Source: Candidatus Doudnabacteria bacterium RIFCSPHIGHO2_02_FULL_43_13b
Lineage (GTDB): Bacteria > Patescibacteriota > Doudnabacteria > UBA920 > O2-02-FULL-48-8
Reading direction: 5' to 3'
Assembly (NCBI GenBank): GCA_001777655.1
Contig: MFER01000012.1
Span: 1-49,789, forward strand
Length of the DNA: 49,789 nt
Part shown: positions 7,388-16,154 of the stretch, piece by piece
Numbering within the stretch: the stretch's first letter is position 1
Layout of the letters: every line of letters starts with the position of its first letter
The notes under the pieces: generated by a model
The model's input: the letters and a program-made list of their open reading frames with translations, nothing else
Told to the model about the DNA's origin: nothing
Database searches by the model: none
Translations under genes and position numbers: made by a program

Positions 7388-9250
7388 ATGCCAAAAATTA
7401 TAGGAATTGATTTAGGAACCTCAAACAGCGCGGCTTCGGTGATGGAAGCGGGTAAGCCCGCGATTATCCCATCCGCGGAAGGCCAGACTATGGCTGGGAA
7501 AGCTTTCCCATCCTATGTGGCTTTCACTAAAGACGGCCAACTTTTAGTTGGCGAGCCAGCCAGGCGGCAAGCTGTGACCAACCCGGAAGGCACTGCTTTT
7601 GAATTCAAACGCAAGATGGGGACCAGCTTCAAATATAAACTAGTTGGCAAAGAATATGCGCCGGAACAGCTCTCTGGGTTTTTGCTGCAAAAGATTAAAA
7701 AGGACGCGGAAGCGTATTTGGGCGAGCCAGTGGCCAAAGCTGTGATCACGGTGCCGGCATACTTTGACGACAGCCAAAGGCAGGCGACGAAAAACGCGGG
7801 CGAAATTGCTGGACTCGAAGTAGTCCGCGTGATTAACGAGCCGACCGCCGCGGCCTTTGCTTATGGGTTGGATAAAACCGGGAAAGATCAGAAGATTTTA
7901 GTTTTCGATCTTGGCGGTGGTACTTTGGATGTGACGATTATGGATTTTGGTGAGCACGAAGGCCAGGCCACCTTTGAAGTGCTCTCTACTTCTGGTGATA
8001 CTCAGCTTGGTGGAAAAGATATGGACCAGGCCATGATTGATTATGTCGTGTCCGAATTTAAGCGCGAGACCGGATTGGACCTCACCAATGATAAAATGGC
8101 CATGAACCGCGTACGAGAAGCCGTGGAGAAAGCGAAAATTGAACTCTCTACTACACTTGAGACTGATCTCAACCTGCCATTCATCTCCGCCACAGCAGAA
8201 GGTCCGAAACATTTGAACATGAAATTGACGCGGGCGAAACTAGAAGAATTGGTTAAGCCAATCATCGCGCGGATGAAGCATCCGGTGGAGCAAGTTTTGA
8301 CTGATGCGAAATTGACCCCGAATGAGATTGCGAAAATTATCCTAGTCGGCGGGCCGACCCGCATGCCGACCGTGGCCAAGTTTGTGGAAGAGTATATCGG
8401 CAAGCAGGTGGAGCGCGGAATTGACCCGATGGAGGCTGTGGCGAAGGGTGCGGCGGTCCAGGCCGGGGTTATGTCTGGCGATGTCGCAGGCAAGGAAATT
8501 TTGCTTTTGGACGTAACTCCGTTAACCCTGGGTCTAGAAACCCTGGGCGGAGTGGCAACTCCTCTCATTGATCGCAATACCACTATCCCGACCAGCAAAT
8601 CGCAAATTTTTTCCACAGCCGCGGACAATCAGACCGCCGTCGAGATTAATGTCGTGCAAGGCGAACGGCCCATGGTTTCGGATAACAAATCGTTGGGGCG
8701 ATTTCATTTGGATGGGATACCACCGGCACCGCGCGGTGTGCCTCAAGTGGAAGTGACGTTTGATATCGATGCCAATGGTATTCTGAAAGTTACGGCCAAA
8801 GATAAGGCCACGGGCAAATCCCAAAATATTACGATTACCGGTTCTTCGAATCTGTCCAAAGACGAAGTGGAAAGGATGAAGAAAGAAGCGGAAATGCACG
8901 CGGAAGAGGATAAGAAAAATAAAGAAGTCGTGGATACGCGCAATCAAGCCGACACTTTGATTTCCGTTTCCGAACGCACCCTGAAAGACGCGGGTGACAA
9001 GGTGAAGGATGAAGATAAGAAAGACGTGCAGGCCAAAATTGACGCCTTGAAAGCCGTGAAAGATAAGCCGGAACTGGATCCGATTAAGAAAGCCATGGAC
9101 GAGTTGTCCGCGGCCATTCAGAAGGTTGGAGCAGCCATGTACCAGAGTCAGAAAACAGATAACAGCGAACAGAAAACAGAAACACCCAAGGCAGATGGGC
9201 CGGTGGATGCAGAGTTTAAGGACGTGAGCAAGAATCAACCAAAGCAATAA
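7388..9250 (+). CDS. dnaK: Chaperone DnaK (Hsp70)
   Basis: This is a full-length Hsp70 of 620 residues. The ATPase domain carries [14 protein letters not shown] at the N-terminus, [18 protein letters not shown], the hinge [15 protein letters not shown] and phosphate-2 [10 protein letters not shown]. The substrate domain follows [17 protein letters not shown] and the C-terminal lid is Lys/Glu-rich. It refolds proteins with DnaJ and GrpE in the cytoplasm. No strong Shine-Dalgarno is seen. The extreme C-terminus lacks the EEVD-like acidic motif but ends in an acidic, polar tail typical of bacteria. Confidence 0.98.
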   Translation: MPKIIGIDLGTSNSAASVMEAGKPAIIPSAEGQTMAGKAFPSYVAFTKDGQLLVGEPARRQAVTNPEGTAFEFKRKMGTSFKYKLVGKEYAPEQLSGFLLQKIKKDAEAYLGEPVAKAVITVPAYFDDSQRQATKNAGEIAGLEVVRVINEPTAAAFAYGLDKTGKDQKILVFDLGGGTLDVTIMDFGEHEGQATFEVLSTSGDTQLGGKDMDQAMIDYVVSEFKRETGLDLTNDKMAMNRVREAVEKAKIELSTTLETDLNLPFISATAEGPKHLNMKLTRAKLEELVKPIIARMKHPVEQVLTDAKLTPNEIAKIILVGGPTRMPTVAKFVEEYIGKQVERGIDPMEAVAKGAAVQAGVMSGDVAGKEILLLDVTPLTLGLETLGGVATPLIDRNTTIPTSKSQIFSTAADNQTAVEINVVQGERPMVSDNKSLGRFHLDGIPPAPRGVPQVEVTFDIDANGILKVTAKDKATGKSQNITITGSSNLSKDEVERMKKEAEMHAEEDKKNKEVVDTRNQADTLISVSERTLKDAGDKVKDEDKKDVQAKIDALKAVKDKPELDPIKKAMDELSAAIQKVGAAMYQSQKTDNSEQKTETPKADGPVDAEFKDVSKNQPKQ

Positions 9251-9257
9251 TTAACTT

Positions 9258-9366
9258 GCGATAGATTGCTTCGCTACGCTCGCAAATGCGCATTTGCGAG
9301 GAGGCCCGCTCATAGTGGGACGACCCGCCCGACTGATCGTCGGATCGGGCGGGCGAAGCAATCTAT
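9258..9366. repeat. Composite palindromic repeat, family A relative
   Basis: GATAGATTGCTTCG at one end and CGAAGCAATCTATC at the other enclose further palindromes (AATGCGCATT, and GCCCG...CGGGC at 9324-9355). It looks like a family-A repeat with a GC-rich palindrome nested inside. It fills the dnaK to DUF3467 gap. Confidence 0.7.
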
Positions 9367-9377
9367 CCTAAAAATTC

Positions 9378-9674
9378 ATGAATCAACCCCAGCAACAAAA
9401 TATTAATATCAAAATCCCGGATGAGGTTCTAAAGGGCAGTTATGCTAATATGATGATGGTTAGCCACACGCAAGAGGAGTTTATTCTGGATTTTATGAAC
9501 ATCCTCCCCCCTTCCGGTATGGTGACTGCCCGAATTATTACGAGCCCCGGGCACTTAAAGCGAATCATCGCCGCCTTGGCTGACAATTTGAAAAAATATG
9601 AAAGTCAGTTCGGGACTGTAAAAGAAGCATCAGCCCCCACCACTTCTGAAATCGGGTTTAAGACGCAAGCCTAA
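9378..9674 (+). CDS. DUF3467 family protein
   Basis: This 98-residue protein matches DUF3467: IPDEVLKGSYANMMMVSHTQEEFILDF and ILPPSGMVTARIITSPGHLKRIIAAL are the conserved blocks. The biochemical role of the family is not known. Here it sits inside the heat-shock operon between dnaK and a membrane protein, so it may be heat-induced; that is inference from position only. Confidence 0.85.
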   Translation: MNQPQQQNINIKIPDEVLKGSYANMMMVSHTQEEFILDFMNILPPSGMVTARIITSPGHLKRIIAALADNLKKYESQFGTVKEASAPTTSEIGFKTQA

Positions 9675-9678
9675 TTCC

Positions 9679-10638
9679 ATGGATTCCACGATCAATAATG
9701 ATCACAACAACAAAGCCGCTATTTTCAAACTAGCGGCTTTGGGCGTTAGTTCCTTAATTGTCCAAATCCTTTTTTGGCAAACATCTTCGGCGACACTCTT
9801 TGGGAACAAGTCATTAATGTTTTGGTTGGTGCCCATAATCATCGCGGCGGCTTGGATTGTCTTGCACACGTTCTTTATCATGGCCACCTATGAGCGCAAG
9901 TGGTTTTTTATTTTATTAGCTGCTGGCGTTATTTCCTATTTGATTATTTTCCCGCCCGGCGCCTTTGTCTGGCTGGGAATTGTGATCTTCACGCTTTTGG
10001 ATTGGGCGTATTGGGGCCGGATCAAATCTTTGGAGAAAAACCAGCTGCATTTTTCACTCCGTCAATTATTCGCCGGGGGGTTACTGGTGATGACGAACGC
10101 CTTGATTTTACTGATGGGTTTCAATATTTACCACAACACCAGTGAGGATTTCAAAAATAATCCAGGAGCATTTTATCAACATTTGAGCCAATCTTTAAGC
10201 GCCGGTGTCCCGAAACTTTCATCGAGCCTGCCGGAAAAATTTGATCCGAATCAAACTTTAGATGAGTATTTAACCAGACAGTTTGAATCGCAGGATCCGG
10301 GTTTTTCGAGAGCCGGTTCATTCGAAAAATCGGCCTTAATCCAGCAAGCGGGTCAGGAGTTTTTGCGTCAGTTTAATTTGAAGGGCTCAGGCAGCGATAC
10401 GCTAGCTCAAATTGTTGTTTATTCCTTTATGGAAAAAATTCAAAGCAACGCTGATGGTATCAACCGATTTTTTCCTCTGATTTTTACATTGACTGTGTTG
10501 GCCCTGTTGCGGACTTTTGCCTTTTTATTCAACTGGCTGACGATGATTTTCGGCGCTTTGTTGTTTCACCCGCTTAAGTATTTGAAATTTTTCAAAATTT
10601 CAAAGGTGCAAGTGGAAGTGGATAAATTGACGATTTAG
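9679..10638 (+). CDS. Multi-pass membrane protein in the heat-shock operon
   Basis: The 319-residue product has about four N-terminal membrane segments (14-34, 46-66, 74-104, 122-146), a soluble loop of roughly 110 residues containing FDPNQTLDEYLTRQFE, and a C-terminal hydrophobic hairpin (265-300). It starts 4 bases after the DUF3467 stop, so the two are probably translated together. No known domain is recognised. It may be a CPR-specific membrane protein. Confidence 0.65.
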   Translation: MDSTINNDHNNKAAIFKLAALGVSSLIVQILFWQTSSATLFGNKSLMFWLVPIIIAAAWIVLHTFFIMATYERKWFFILLAAGVISYLIIFPPGAFVWLGIVIFTLLDWAYWGRIKSLEKNQLHFSLRQLFAGGLLVMTNALILLMGFNIYHNTSEDFKNNPGAFYQHLSQSLSAGVPKLSSSLPEKFDPNQTLDEYLTRQFESQDPGFSRAGSFEKSALIQQAGQEFLRQFNLKGSGSDTLAQIVVYSFMEKIQSNADGINRFFPLIFTLTVLALLRTFAFLFNWLTMIFGALLFHPLKYLKFFKISKVQVEVDKLTI

Positions 10639-10642
10639 TCAA

Positions 10643-10696
10643 TTTATCCATCCCCGAGGCGAGAATGATCCAAGTAATCGGGGATAAATTGGAGGT
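10643..10696. repeat. Dispersed palindromic repeat, family B copy 1
   Basis: ATTTATCCATCCCCGAGGCG and AATCGGGGATAAAT form an imperfect palindrome after the membrane protein gene. CATCCCCG/CGGGGAT blocks recur at 18549-18622, 19592-19689 and 25591-25613. Confidence 0.7.
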
Positions 10697-10707
10697 TTAA
10701 CTATATA

Positions 10708-10834
10708 ACCATTGCGAGGAGGCCAAGAGTTAATTTTAAGGATTAGTCTGGTGGCCGACGAAGCAATCTTTTTATTAGATCGCCACGCGACTGCCAAGGT
10801 TAATTCTTGATATTTAAAGCAGTCGCTCGCGATG
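10708..10834. repeat. Dispersed palindromic repeat, family A copy 2
   Basis: Blocks CATTGCGAGGAG, GACGAAGCAATCT, AGATCGCCACGCGACTGCC and AAAGCAGTCGCTCGCGATGG match the copy at 6683-6786, with extra bases in the centre. It directly precedes dnaJ. Confidence 0.8.
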
Positions 10835-10845
10835 GAAAGTACATT

Positions 10846-11982
10846 ATGGCAAACGATTACTATTCTATTTTAGGCATTCCCAAATCAGCATCAGCTGAGG
10901 AGATTAAACGCGCCTACCGCAAACTTGCCCACCAGCACCACCCGGATAAAGATAAAGGCAATGAGGCCAAGTTCAAAGAAATTAATGAAGCTTACCAGGT
11001 GCTTTCAGATCCTGCTAAGCGATCGCAGTATGATCAGTTTGGCTCGGCGTTTACAAATGGCGCGCGCGGTCAGGGAGCAGGAGCTGGGTTCAATCCTCAA
11101 GATTTTGATTTTTCCAACTTTACTCGAGGCTTTGGGTTTGAGGGGGAAGACCCGTTTGATATTTTTTCCAATATTTTTGGTGGCGGCGGGGGCCGGCGAT
11201 CGCGGCGGGAGCGCGGAGTGGATTTAGAATATGGCTTAATTTTATCTTTTGAAGAAGCGGTGTTTGGCGTGGAAAAAGAAATCCAGATTGAAAAAACCGA
11301 CAAATGCGAGCATTGCAATGGCAGCGGTACTGAGCCAGGCTCGAAAATCAGTACTTGTCCGAAGTGCCATGGCCAAGGCCAGATTCGCGTGATGCGTCGG
11401 ACGATTTTTGGGCAGATGCAGACTGCGACTAATTGCGATGAGTGCGAAGGCAGCGGCAAAGTCGCTGAGCGTTCCTGCGCAGTTTGCAAAGGTTCAGGAC
11501 AGAAGCGCCGGGTTAAAACTTTAAAAGTAAAAATTCCGGCTGGCATTGACGACGGCCAGCGGATTCGGGTCAGCGGCGAAGGGGAAGCGGGATATAAGGG
11601 TTCGAATTTTGGCGATTTGTATCTCAGCATCCAAGTCAGCCCCAGCCGGCAGTTTCGGCGCGACGGCCCGACGTTATTTTCTGATATCTCGATCAGCGTT
11701 TATCAGGCGGCCTTAGGCACAGAAGTGGAAGTGCCGACCGTGGATGGGCGAGTGAAGCTGAAAATTCCCGCGGGGACCCAATCCGAAAAAGTTTTTCGCC
11801 TGAAAGGGAAAGGCGCTCATATTCTCAACAGCTCCGGCCGCGGCGATCACCTAGTGACTGTGCATGTGGCAACACCCACGAAGCTGACGAAGAAAGAAAA
11901 AGAACTCTTCAAACAACTCGCTGCGGAAAAAGGCGAATCCGTGGAAGTGGATGAGGGATTTTGGGGAAAATTCTCAAAATAA
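10846..11982 (+). CDS. dnaJ: Chaperone DnaJ (Hsp40)
   Basis: The start at 10846 gives the family's normal N-terminus ([20 protein letters not shown]); an upstream in-frame start would add residues encoded by the repeat. The 378-residue protein has a J domain with the HPD motif ([10 protein letters not shown]), a Gly/Phe-rich linker, four CxxCxGxG-type zinc repeats ([32 protein letters not shown]) and a C-terminal substrate domain, so it is type I DnaJ. It closes the HrcA-controlled operon and is followed by a terminator. Confidence 0.97.
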   Translation: MANDYYSILGIPKSASAEEIKRAYRKLAHQHHPDKDKGNEAKFKEINEAYQVLSDPAKRSQYDQFGSAFTNGARGQGAGAGFNPQDFDFSNFTRGFGFEGEDPFDIFSNIFGGGGGRRSRRERGVDLEYGLILSFEEAVFGVEKEIQIEKTDKCEHCNGSGTEPGSKISTCPKCHGQGQIRVMRRTIFGQMQTATNCDECEGSGKVAERSCAVCKGSGQKRRVKTLKVKIPAGIDDGQRIRVSGEGEAGYKGSNFGDLYLSIQVSPSRQFRRDGPTLFSDISISVYQAALGTEVEVPTVDGRVKLKIPAGTQSEKVFRLKGKGAHILNSSGRGDHLVTVHVATPTKLTKKEKELFKQLAAEKGESVEVDEGFWGKFSK

Positions 11983-11984
11983 AA

Positions 11985-12008
11985 ACCCGGCTTTCAGCCG
12001 GTTTTTTT
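11985..12008. terminator. Bidirectional terminator between dnaJ and tRNA-Lys
   Basis: The stem CCGGC/GCCGG has T7 on the + side and GTTTTTATTTT on the - side, so it can end dnaJ and the convergent tRNA. The + T-run touches the tRNA's CCA end. Confidence 0.8.
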
Positions 12009-12082
12009 GGTGGGTGTGGCGCGGATCGAACGCGCGACCCTCTGCTTAAAAGGCAGGTGCTCTACCACTGAGCTACACACCC
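12008..12082 (-). tRNA. tRNA-Lys (anticodon UUU)
   Basis: Read on the minus strand, the acceptor GGGTGTG pairs with CACACCC, the D-arm is TAGCTCAGTGGTAGAGC, the anticodon loop CTTTTAA gives UUU, and the T-arm CGCGCGTTCGATCCGCG is canonical. The discriminator is A and CCA is encoded. One mismatch is seen at the top of the anticodon stem. Confidence 0.95.
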
Positions 12083-12133
12083 CAGATTGCTTAGATATTA
12101 TACAGATTTTTTGAATATTTTCAATCCTTTGGT

Positions 12134-12631
12134 TTAATTTTTAGGATCAAGTTTTTTTATGCGGGACTTGATCTCAAAGAGCAAACGTTTGGCCGTATCA
12201 TAGATTACCGGCAGTTCCAAATAATCGATTAAGATCGCCAGCCAAGCGATCAGTACCGGCCAGTGCAAGAATTGCGTATGAGTCGTAAATCGCTCGATTA
12301 CCACTTCGTCCGTAATCCATAGGATATGTAACCACTGAACGTTTATGGACAGCAGAAAAAATATATTTTTCCAAGAAAAATTTTGTCGGAGGAGGTGGAT
12401 ATATAGCAGCGAGGTACTGATGATGGCTGGAATTTCGGTGTATTCCAAGACTGTTGAAACTACCCCCCAGATATCTGGGAAAGCAAAATAACTCTGTCCC
12501 GTTAGTTTGAGTAAGATAACATCAGTAAACAGCCAGTAAAGGTGGAAAATTTGCAGCAAGAATAACCCAGCCGCGATCGATAGATTAAGCAGATAATGTT
12601 TTTGATACCAAGTGAAAAATTTATCCAGCAT
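12134..12631 (-). CDS. Conserved multi-pass membrane protein
   Basis: The start at 12631 (MLDKFFTWYQKHY) is preferred; the longer frame would run into the divergent pseudouridine synthase gene. The 165-residue protein has about four membrane helices and motifs EYTEIPAIISTSLLYI and NVQWLHILWITDEVV, which I associate with small CPR membrane proteins of unknown role. Only 19 bases separate its start from the divergent gene, so the two share a regulatory gap. Confidence 0.7.
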   Translation of the reverse strand: MLDKFFTWYQKHYLLNLSIAAGLFLLQIFHLYWLFTDVILLKLTGQSYFAFPDIWGVVSTVLEYTEIPAIISTSLLYIHLLRQNFSWKNIFFLLSINVQWLHILWITDEVVIERFTTHTQFLHWPVLIAWLAILIDYLELPVIYDTAKRLLFEIKSRIKKLDPKN

Positions 12632-12636
12632 AGTGC

Positions 12637-12642
12637 TATAAT
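12637..12642 (+). promoter_or_regulatory. Extended -10 promoter, probably leaderless
   Basis: TGCTATAAT has the TGn extension. The box ends 8 bases before the ATG at 12651, so the message would start at or next to the start codon. No -35 consensus is seen. Confidence 0.5.
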
Positions 12643-12650
12643 AATAACAT

Positions 12651-13337
12651 ATGACAAGTATCCGTCTACAAAAATACATTTCCGGGGCTGGGATTGCATC
12701 CAGAAGGCACGCGGAAGAACTGATCGAAGCTGGCAAAGTAAAAGTTAACGGCCAGGTGGTCAGGATTTTGGGTACGAAAGTCGATCCGGTCAAAGATCGG
12801 GTTGAGGTTAATGGTCAAAAGTTAAAAGTTAATAGTTTAATTTACCTGGTTTTGAATAAACCCAAGCGATACATGACGACCCGGGACGATCCGCGGAAAC
12901 GCCGGACGGTGTTTGATTTGCTGCCAAGTGATTTGAAAAACGTTGTTTGGCCGATCGGCCGGTTGGATTTTTTGACCGAAGGTTTGCTAATTTTTACCAA
13001 TGATGGGAACTTAACGCAATTTTTGGCGCATCCATCGGCTGAGCATGAAAAAGAATACGAAGTGGTCTTGGATAAAGAATTATCCGCGGGCCGGATCGAA
13101 AAAATCCAAACCGGCATGATGATTGAAGGCAAGCAAACCGCACCGGCAAAGTTGCGAATTCATGGCAAGACTGTTTACATTACGATTCACGAAGGCTGGA
13201 ACCGGCAAGTGAGGAAAATGTTTTCCGCCTTCGGCTATACTATCAGAAGTTTGAAACGTATCCGGATCGGAAAATTAAAATTGGGCAATTTGGAAGTTGG
13301 AAAATATAAAACGATTAACCGGGCAGATGTGATATAA
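12651..13337 (+). CDS. RsuA/RluB-family pseudouridine synthase
   Basis: This 228-residue protein has an N-terminal S4 RNA-binding domain (RLQKYISGAGIASRRHAEELIEAGKVKVNG) and a catalytic domain with GRLDFLTEGLLIFTNDG, where the Asp is the catalytic residue, and WNRQVRKMF near the end. It converts a uridine in rRNA to pseudouridine. Whether it is RluB (23S) or RsuA (16S) cannot be settled from sequence inspection. It is probably translated from a leaderless message. Confidence 0.9.
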   Translation: MTSIRLQKYISGAGIASRRHAEELIEAGKVKVNGQVVRILGTKVDPVKDRVEVNGQKLKVNSLIYLVLNKPKRYMTTRDDPRKRRTVFDLLPSDLKNVVWPIGRLDFLTEGLLIFTNDGNLTQFLAHPSAEHEKEYEVVLDKELSAGRIEKIQTGMMIEGKQTAPAKLRIHGKTVYITIHEGWNRQVRKMFSAFGYTIRSLKRIRIGKLKLGNLEVGKYKTINRADVI

Positions 13338-13364
13338 TAAGTCATGTAACATGTATCATGAAAC

Positions 13365-14606
13365 ATGAAACAAAAAACACCTGAAGAAAAACAACAAATT
13401 GTCATTTTAGGCGGCGGGTTCGCCGGGATCCGTGCCGCTTTGGATTTGCATAATTACCTGCACAATGACGACCGGTATGAGATCGTCGTGGTTGACCGTA
13501 AGGATTATCAAACTTATTATGCTGGCTTGTACGAGGCGGCAACCACGGAACATGGACGAGTGGAAGCCCGCCGGGTTAAGCAAACCGTGACGATTCCTTT
13601 TACTGAAATTTTTAACCGAACCAAGGTGAAAGTGTTTAAGGGTTTTATCGAACGAATTGACATTATCGATGGCAAGATCATCACTGATTCTCGGATCCTA
13701 TCGTTTGATTATTTAGTGATTGCCATGGGGAGTATTGCGGATTTTTATGGCATTCCGAATTTGGACAAGTTTGGATATACTTTGAAAAGTCTGGAAGATG
13801 CGATCATGATTCGTGACCGCGTCGAGGATTTGATCGTCAAACAAGACTCTGCCCAAATCGTGGTCGGTGGCGGCGGGTTCGCCGGCGCAGAATTTGTGGG
13901 GGAACTACACAATCTGCTTAAACACGAATGCCAGCATCACAATAAAAAATTGGAGAATTTCAAAATCATGGTGGTCGAAGGCGGCACCTCATTTTTACCA
14001 GGACTTTCAGAGAAAGTCGCCCAACTGGTGGCCGTTCGTCTGGCACATATGAAAATTGAGACCAGATTTTCAACCCTGATTACCGAAGCCGCCAGAGATT
14101 ATGTCACGCTCAATAACAAAGAAAAAGTTAATTGTGATCTCCTGATTTGGACTGGCGGCATCCGTTCTTGCCGGTTGCCTGTCGCAAGTGATCTTGAGAG
14201 AGATAAAAAAGATCGGACAATCAGCACTCCGAACTTAAATCTTCGGGGTTTTCAGAATGTGTTTATCGCCGGGGACAACGTGTGTTTTATTGATCTGAAT
14301 ACGAAAAAACCAGTGCCGCAAACCGCGCAAGAAGCCATCCGGCAGGGTAAGCATGTAGCGAAAAATATTTTTCGTCTGATCAAAAAACGACCACTGCATA
14401 TCTATCACGCTGGTCCCTCCAGATTCGTCATTCCCGTTACTGGCAAATATGCGATTTTTTACACGTCGAACTTAATTATCTCCGGCTTTGCCGGCTGGCT
14501 GATTCGCAAGTTTGCCGATTTGCGCTATTTTATCTCGGTCCTGCCCTGGTGGACTGCGTTCAAATACTGGCTGTTCGAAAACAAAATATTTATGAAAAAT
14601 GATTAG
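13365..14606 (+). CDS. ndh: Type II NADH dehydrogenase-like FAD oxidoreductase
   Basis: The 413-residue protein has an FAD-binding fold (QQIVILGGGFAGIRAALDL), a second nucleotide-binding fold (IVVGGGGFAGAEFVGEL) and the FAD-contacting NVFIAGDN. The C-terminus is aromatic and amphipathic (RYFISVLPWWTAFKYWLFENK), as in NDH-2 enzymes that sit on the inner face of the membrane. NDH-2 passes electrons from NADH to quinone without pumping. No other respiratory gene lies nearby, so the acceptor is uncertain. The next gene starts next to its stop codon. Confidence 0.85.
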   Translation: MKQKTPEEKQQIVILGGGFAGIRAALDLHNYLHNDDRYEIVVVDRKDYQTYYAGLYEAATTEHGRVEARRVKQTVTIPFTEIFNRTKVKVFKGFIERIDIIDGKIITDSRILSFDYLVIAMGSIADFYGIPNLDKFGYTLKSLEDAIMIRDRVEDLIVKQDSAQIVVGGGGFAGAEFVGELHNLLKHECQHHNKKLENFKIMVVEGGTSFLPGLSEKVAQLVAVRLAHMKIETRFSTLITEAARDYVTLNNKEKVNCDLLIWTGGIRSCRLPVASDLERDKKDRTISTPNLNLRGFQNVFIAGDNVCFIDLNTKKPVPQTAQEAIRQGKHVAKNIFRLIKKRPLHIYHAGPSRFVIPVTGKYAIFYTSNLIISGFAGWLIRKFADLRYFISVLPWWTAFKYWLFENKIFMKND

Positions 14607-14611
14607 TGTTT

Positions 14612-14908
14612 ATGCCATACATTATCGTCTTGTTATTATTTTTTCTTAGCGCCCTGTATCTGGAATGGAAATTCCGGATACATTTGTACAAAACTCAGAG
14701 AGAGAGAGTTGTTATAAGCATATTATTTTTCTTGGTTGGTGTAATTTGGGATACGTATGCCGTGGCCAGTAAGCAGTGGATTTTTCCCGGAAAGGGATTA
14801 ATCGGATGGAAAATTGGCCTACTTCCTTTGGAGGAATATTTATTTTTTCTAATCGTCCCGTTTTGGATCTTAACCGTATATAAAATTTTGGATAAGAAGT
14901 TTAGATAG
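14612..14908 (+). CDS. Lycopene-cyclase-type membrane protein
   Basis: ATG 14612 is favoured; GTG at 14606, overlapping the ndh stop, is the alternative. The ~98-residue protein has three membrane helices and the motifs WDTYAV, WIFPGKGLIGWKIGLLPLEEYLFF, which match the heterodimeric (CrtYc/CrtYd-type) lycopene cyclase domain. Only one half is present and no carotenoid genes are nearby, so the substrate is unknown. An (AG)6 run lies at 14697-14708. It is tightly linked to ndh. Confidence 0.7.
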   Translation: MPYIIVLLLFFLSALYLEWKFRIHLYKTQRERVVISILFFLVGVIWDTYAVASKQWIFPGKGLIGWKIGLLPLEEYLFFLIVPFWILTVYKILDKKFR

Positions 14909-14931
14909 AGCCCTCTAGGGGGCTTTTTTTG
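14909..14931 (+). terminator. Rho-independent terminator
   Basis: AGCCC-tcta-GGGGGCT is followed by T7, immediately after the lycopene-cyclase-type gene. Confidence 0.8.
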
Positions 14932-15002
14932 TTCCGACGCCACGAAGCGGGTCGGAATCCCGACCTTGCGTCGGGATTTGTATTTTTGTAAAATAAGACA
15001 TT

Positions 15003-16070
15003 ATGAGTAAGAATTTTTGGCAGGATTTAACGCGGCCAATTATGGCTTTAGCGCCCATGGCGAATGTCACGGATGCGGCGTTTCGGTTTATGATTGCCAA
15101 ATACGGCCGGCCTGATGTCATGTTTACGGAATTTGTATCCGCGGATGGGCTTTGTTCAGATGGTAAAGAAAAATTGCTGGTCGATTTTTGGTATGGGGAG
15201 AATGAGCGGCCGATTGTGGCGCAGATTTTCGGCGCCAACCCGGAAAATATTTTTAAAGCCGGGCAGCTGATAAAAGATTTAAAATTCGATGGGTTGGATA
15301 TCAATATGGGCTGTCCGGATCGGGCGGTTTTAAAGCAAGGCGCTGGCGGGGCTTTGATTAAAAACCCGAAATTGGCGCAAGAATTAATCCAAGCGGCCAA
15401 GGAAGGTTCGGGTTTGCCAGTGTCTGTGAAAACCCGGATTGGTGTTAGTAAACCAATGTTGGAGGAATGGTTTGGGTTTTTAGCCAAGCAGGAATTGGCG
15501 GCGATCATTGTCCATTTGAGGACCGTGAAAGAATTATCTCTGGTGCCAGCGCATTGGGAGTTGATGCTGAAGATTATCGAGATTTTTAAACCAGAACATA
15601 AACCACTTCGAGCGATTAGCGAGAAGTCTCGCAATTTAACACCGAGATCTCTCACTTCGTTCGAGATGGATGCCACAGAAAGACCCTTAATTCTCGCCAA
15701 TGGCGATGTCGCCACATTGGAAGAAGCGGAAAAAAAGTGTCAGGAGACCGGCGCTGATGGCGTGATGATTGGCCGGGGGATTTTTGGCAATCCCTGGATG
15801 TTTAATCGTGATTTACCTATTGAGAAGGTGCCCATTGCTAAACGGCTCGAAGCAATGATCGAACACACGAAACTCTTTGAAGAAAAATTTGTCCACCTGC
15901 CAATTGGCGGCAAGCGATTTGAAGTCATGAAAAAACACTACAAAGCCTATGTCAACGGCTTTGACGGCGCGAAAGAATTGCGGATGAAACTGATGGACTG
16001 TGAAACCGCAGCGGAAGTGGGACAGCTTGTCAATGAATTTATGAAGGTGACGGCAGAGACGTCATCCTGA
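15003..16070 (+). CDS. dus: tRNA-dihydrouridine synthase with an in-frame repeat insert
   Basis: Dus reduces uridine to dihydrouridine in tRNA D-loops using FMN. Visible family features are APMANVTDAAFRFM, the catalytic-Cys block INMGCPDRAVLKQGAGGALIK, VSVKTRIG and the FMN-binding GADGVMIGRGIFGNPW. Residues about 200-223 are encoded by a dispersed repeat (15601-15670) also found between grpE and dnaK; the frame is kept. The C-terminal ETSS and stop overlap a TCATCCTGAAC fragment of another common repeat (compare 34001-34020). The subfamily is probably DusB-like. Confidence 0.93.
   Translation: MSKNFWQDLTRPIMALAPMANVTDAAFRFMIAKYGRPDVMFTEFVSADGLCSDGKEKLLVDFWYGENERPIVAQIFGANPENIFKAGQLIKDLKFDGLDINMGCPDRAVLKQGAGGALIKNPKLAQELIQAAKEGSGLPVSVKTRIGVSKPMLEEWFGFLAKQELAAIIVHLRTVKELSLVPAHWELMLKIIEIFKPEHKPLRAISEKSRNLTPRSLTSFEMDATERPLILANGDVATLEEAEKKCQETGADGVMIGRGIFGNPWMFNRDLPIEKVPIAKRLEAMIEHTKLFEEKFVHLPIGGKRFEVMKKHYKAYVNGFDGAKELRMKLMDCETAAEVGQLVNEFMKVTAETSS
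15601..15670. repeat. Dispersed repeat, family C copy 2, inside dus
   Basis: Blocks ACCACTTCGAGCG, TTAGCGAGAAGTCTCGCAA and ACACCGAGATCTCTC match the reverse complement of 7289-7357 with only a few differences. It is read through in frame as part of Dus (residues LRAISEKSRNLTPRSLTSFE). Confidence 0.85.
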
Positions 16071-16087
16071 ACGTAATTATGTCGTAT

Positions 16088-16143
16088 CCCTAAATTGTGC
16101 GATCGCACAATTTAGGGGTCACGTATATACGGACGTATATACG
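16088..16143. repeat. 30-base perfect palindrome and tandem CGTATATACG palindromes
   Basis: CCCTAAATTGTGCGA is followed directly by its exact reverse complement (16088-16117), centred on GATC within GCGATCGC. Two copies of CGTATATACG follow (16122-16131, 16134-16143). The stretch lies between convergent dus and topA, so it may end transcription from both sides, but it has no T-run. Confidence 0.8.
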
Positions 16144-16154
16144 CGGAGTTATTT

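Noticed and set aside
14697-14708. (AG)6 run in the lycopene-cyclase-type gene as a second phase-variable tract
   Set aside because: Six units are too short for strong slippage and the gene is in frame.
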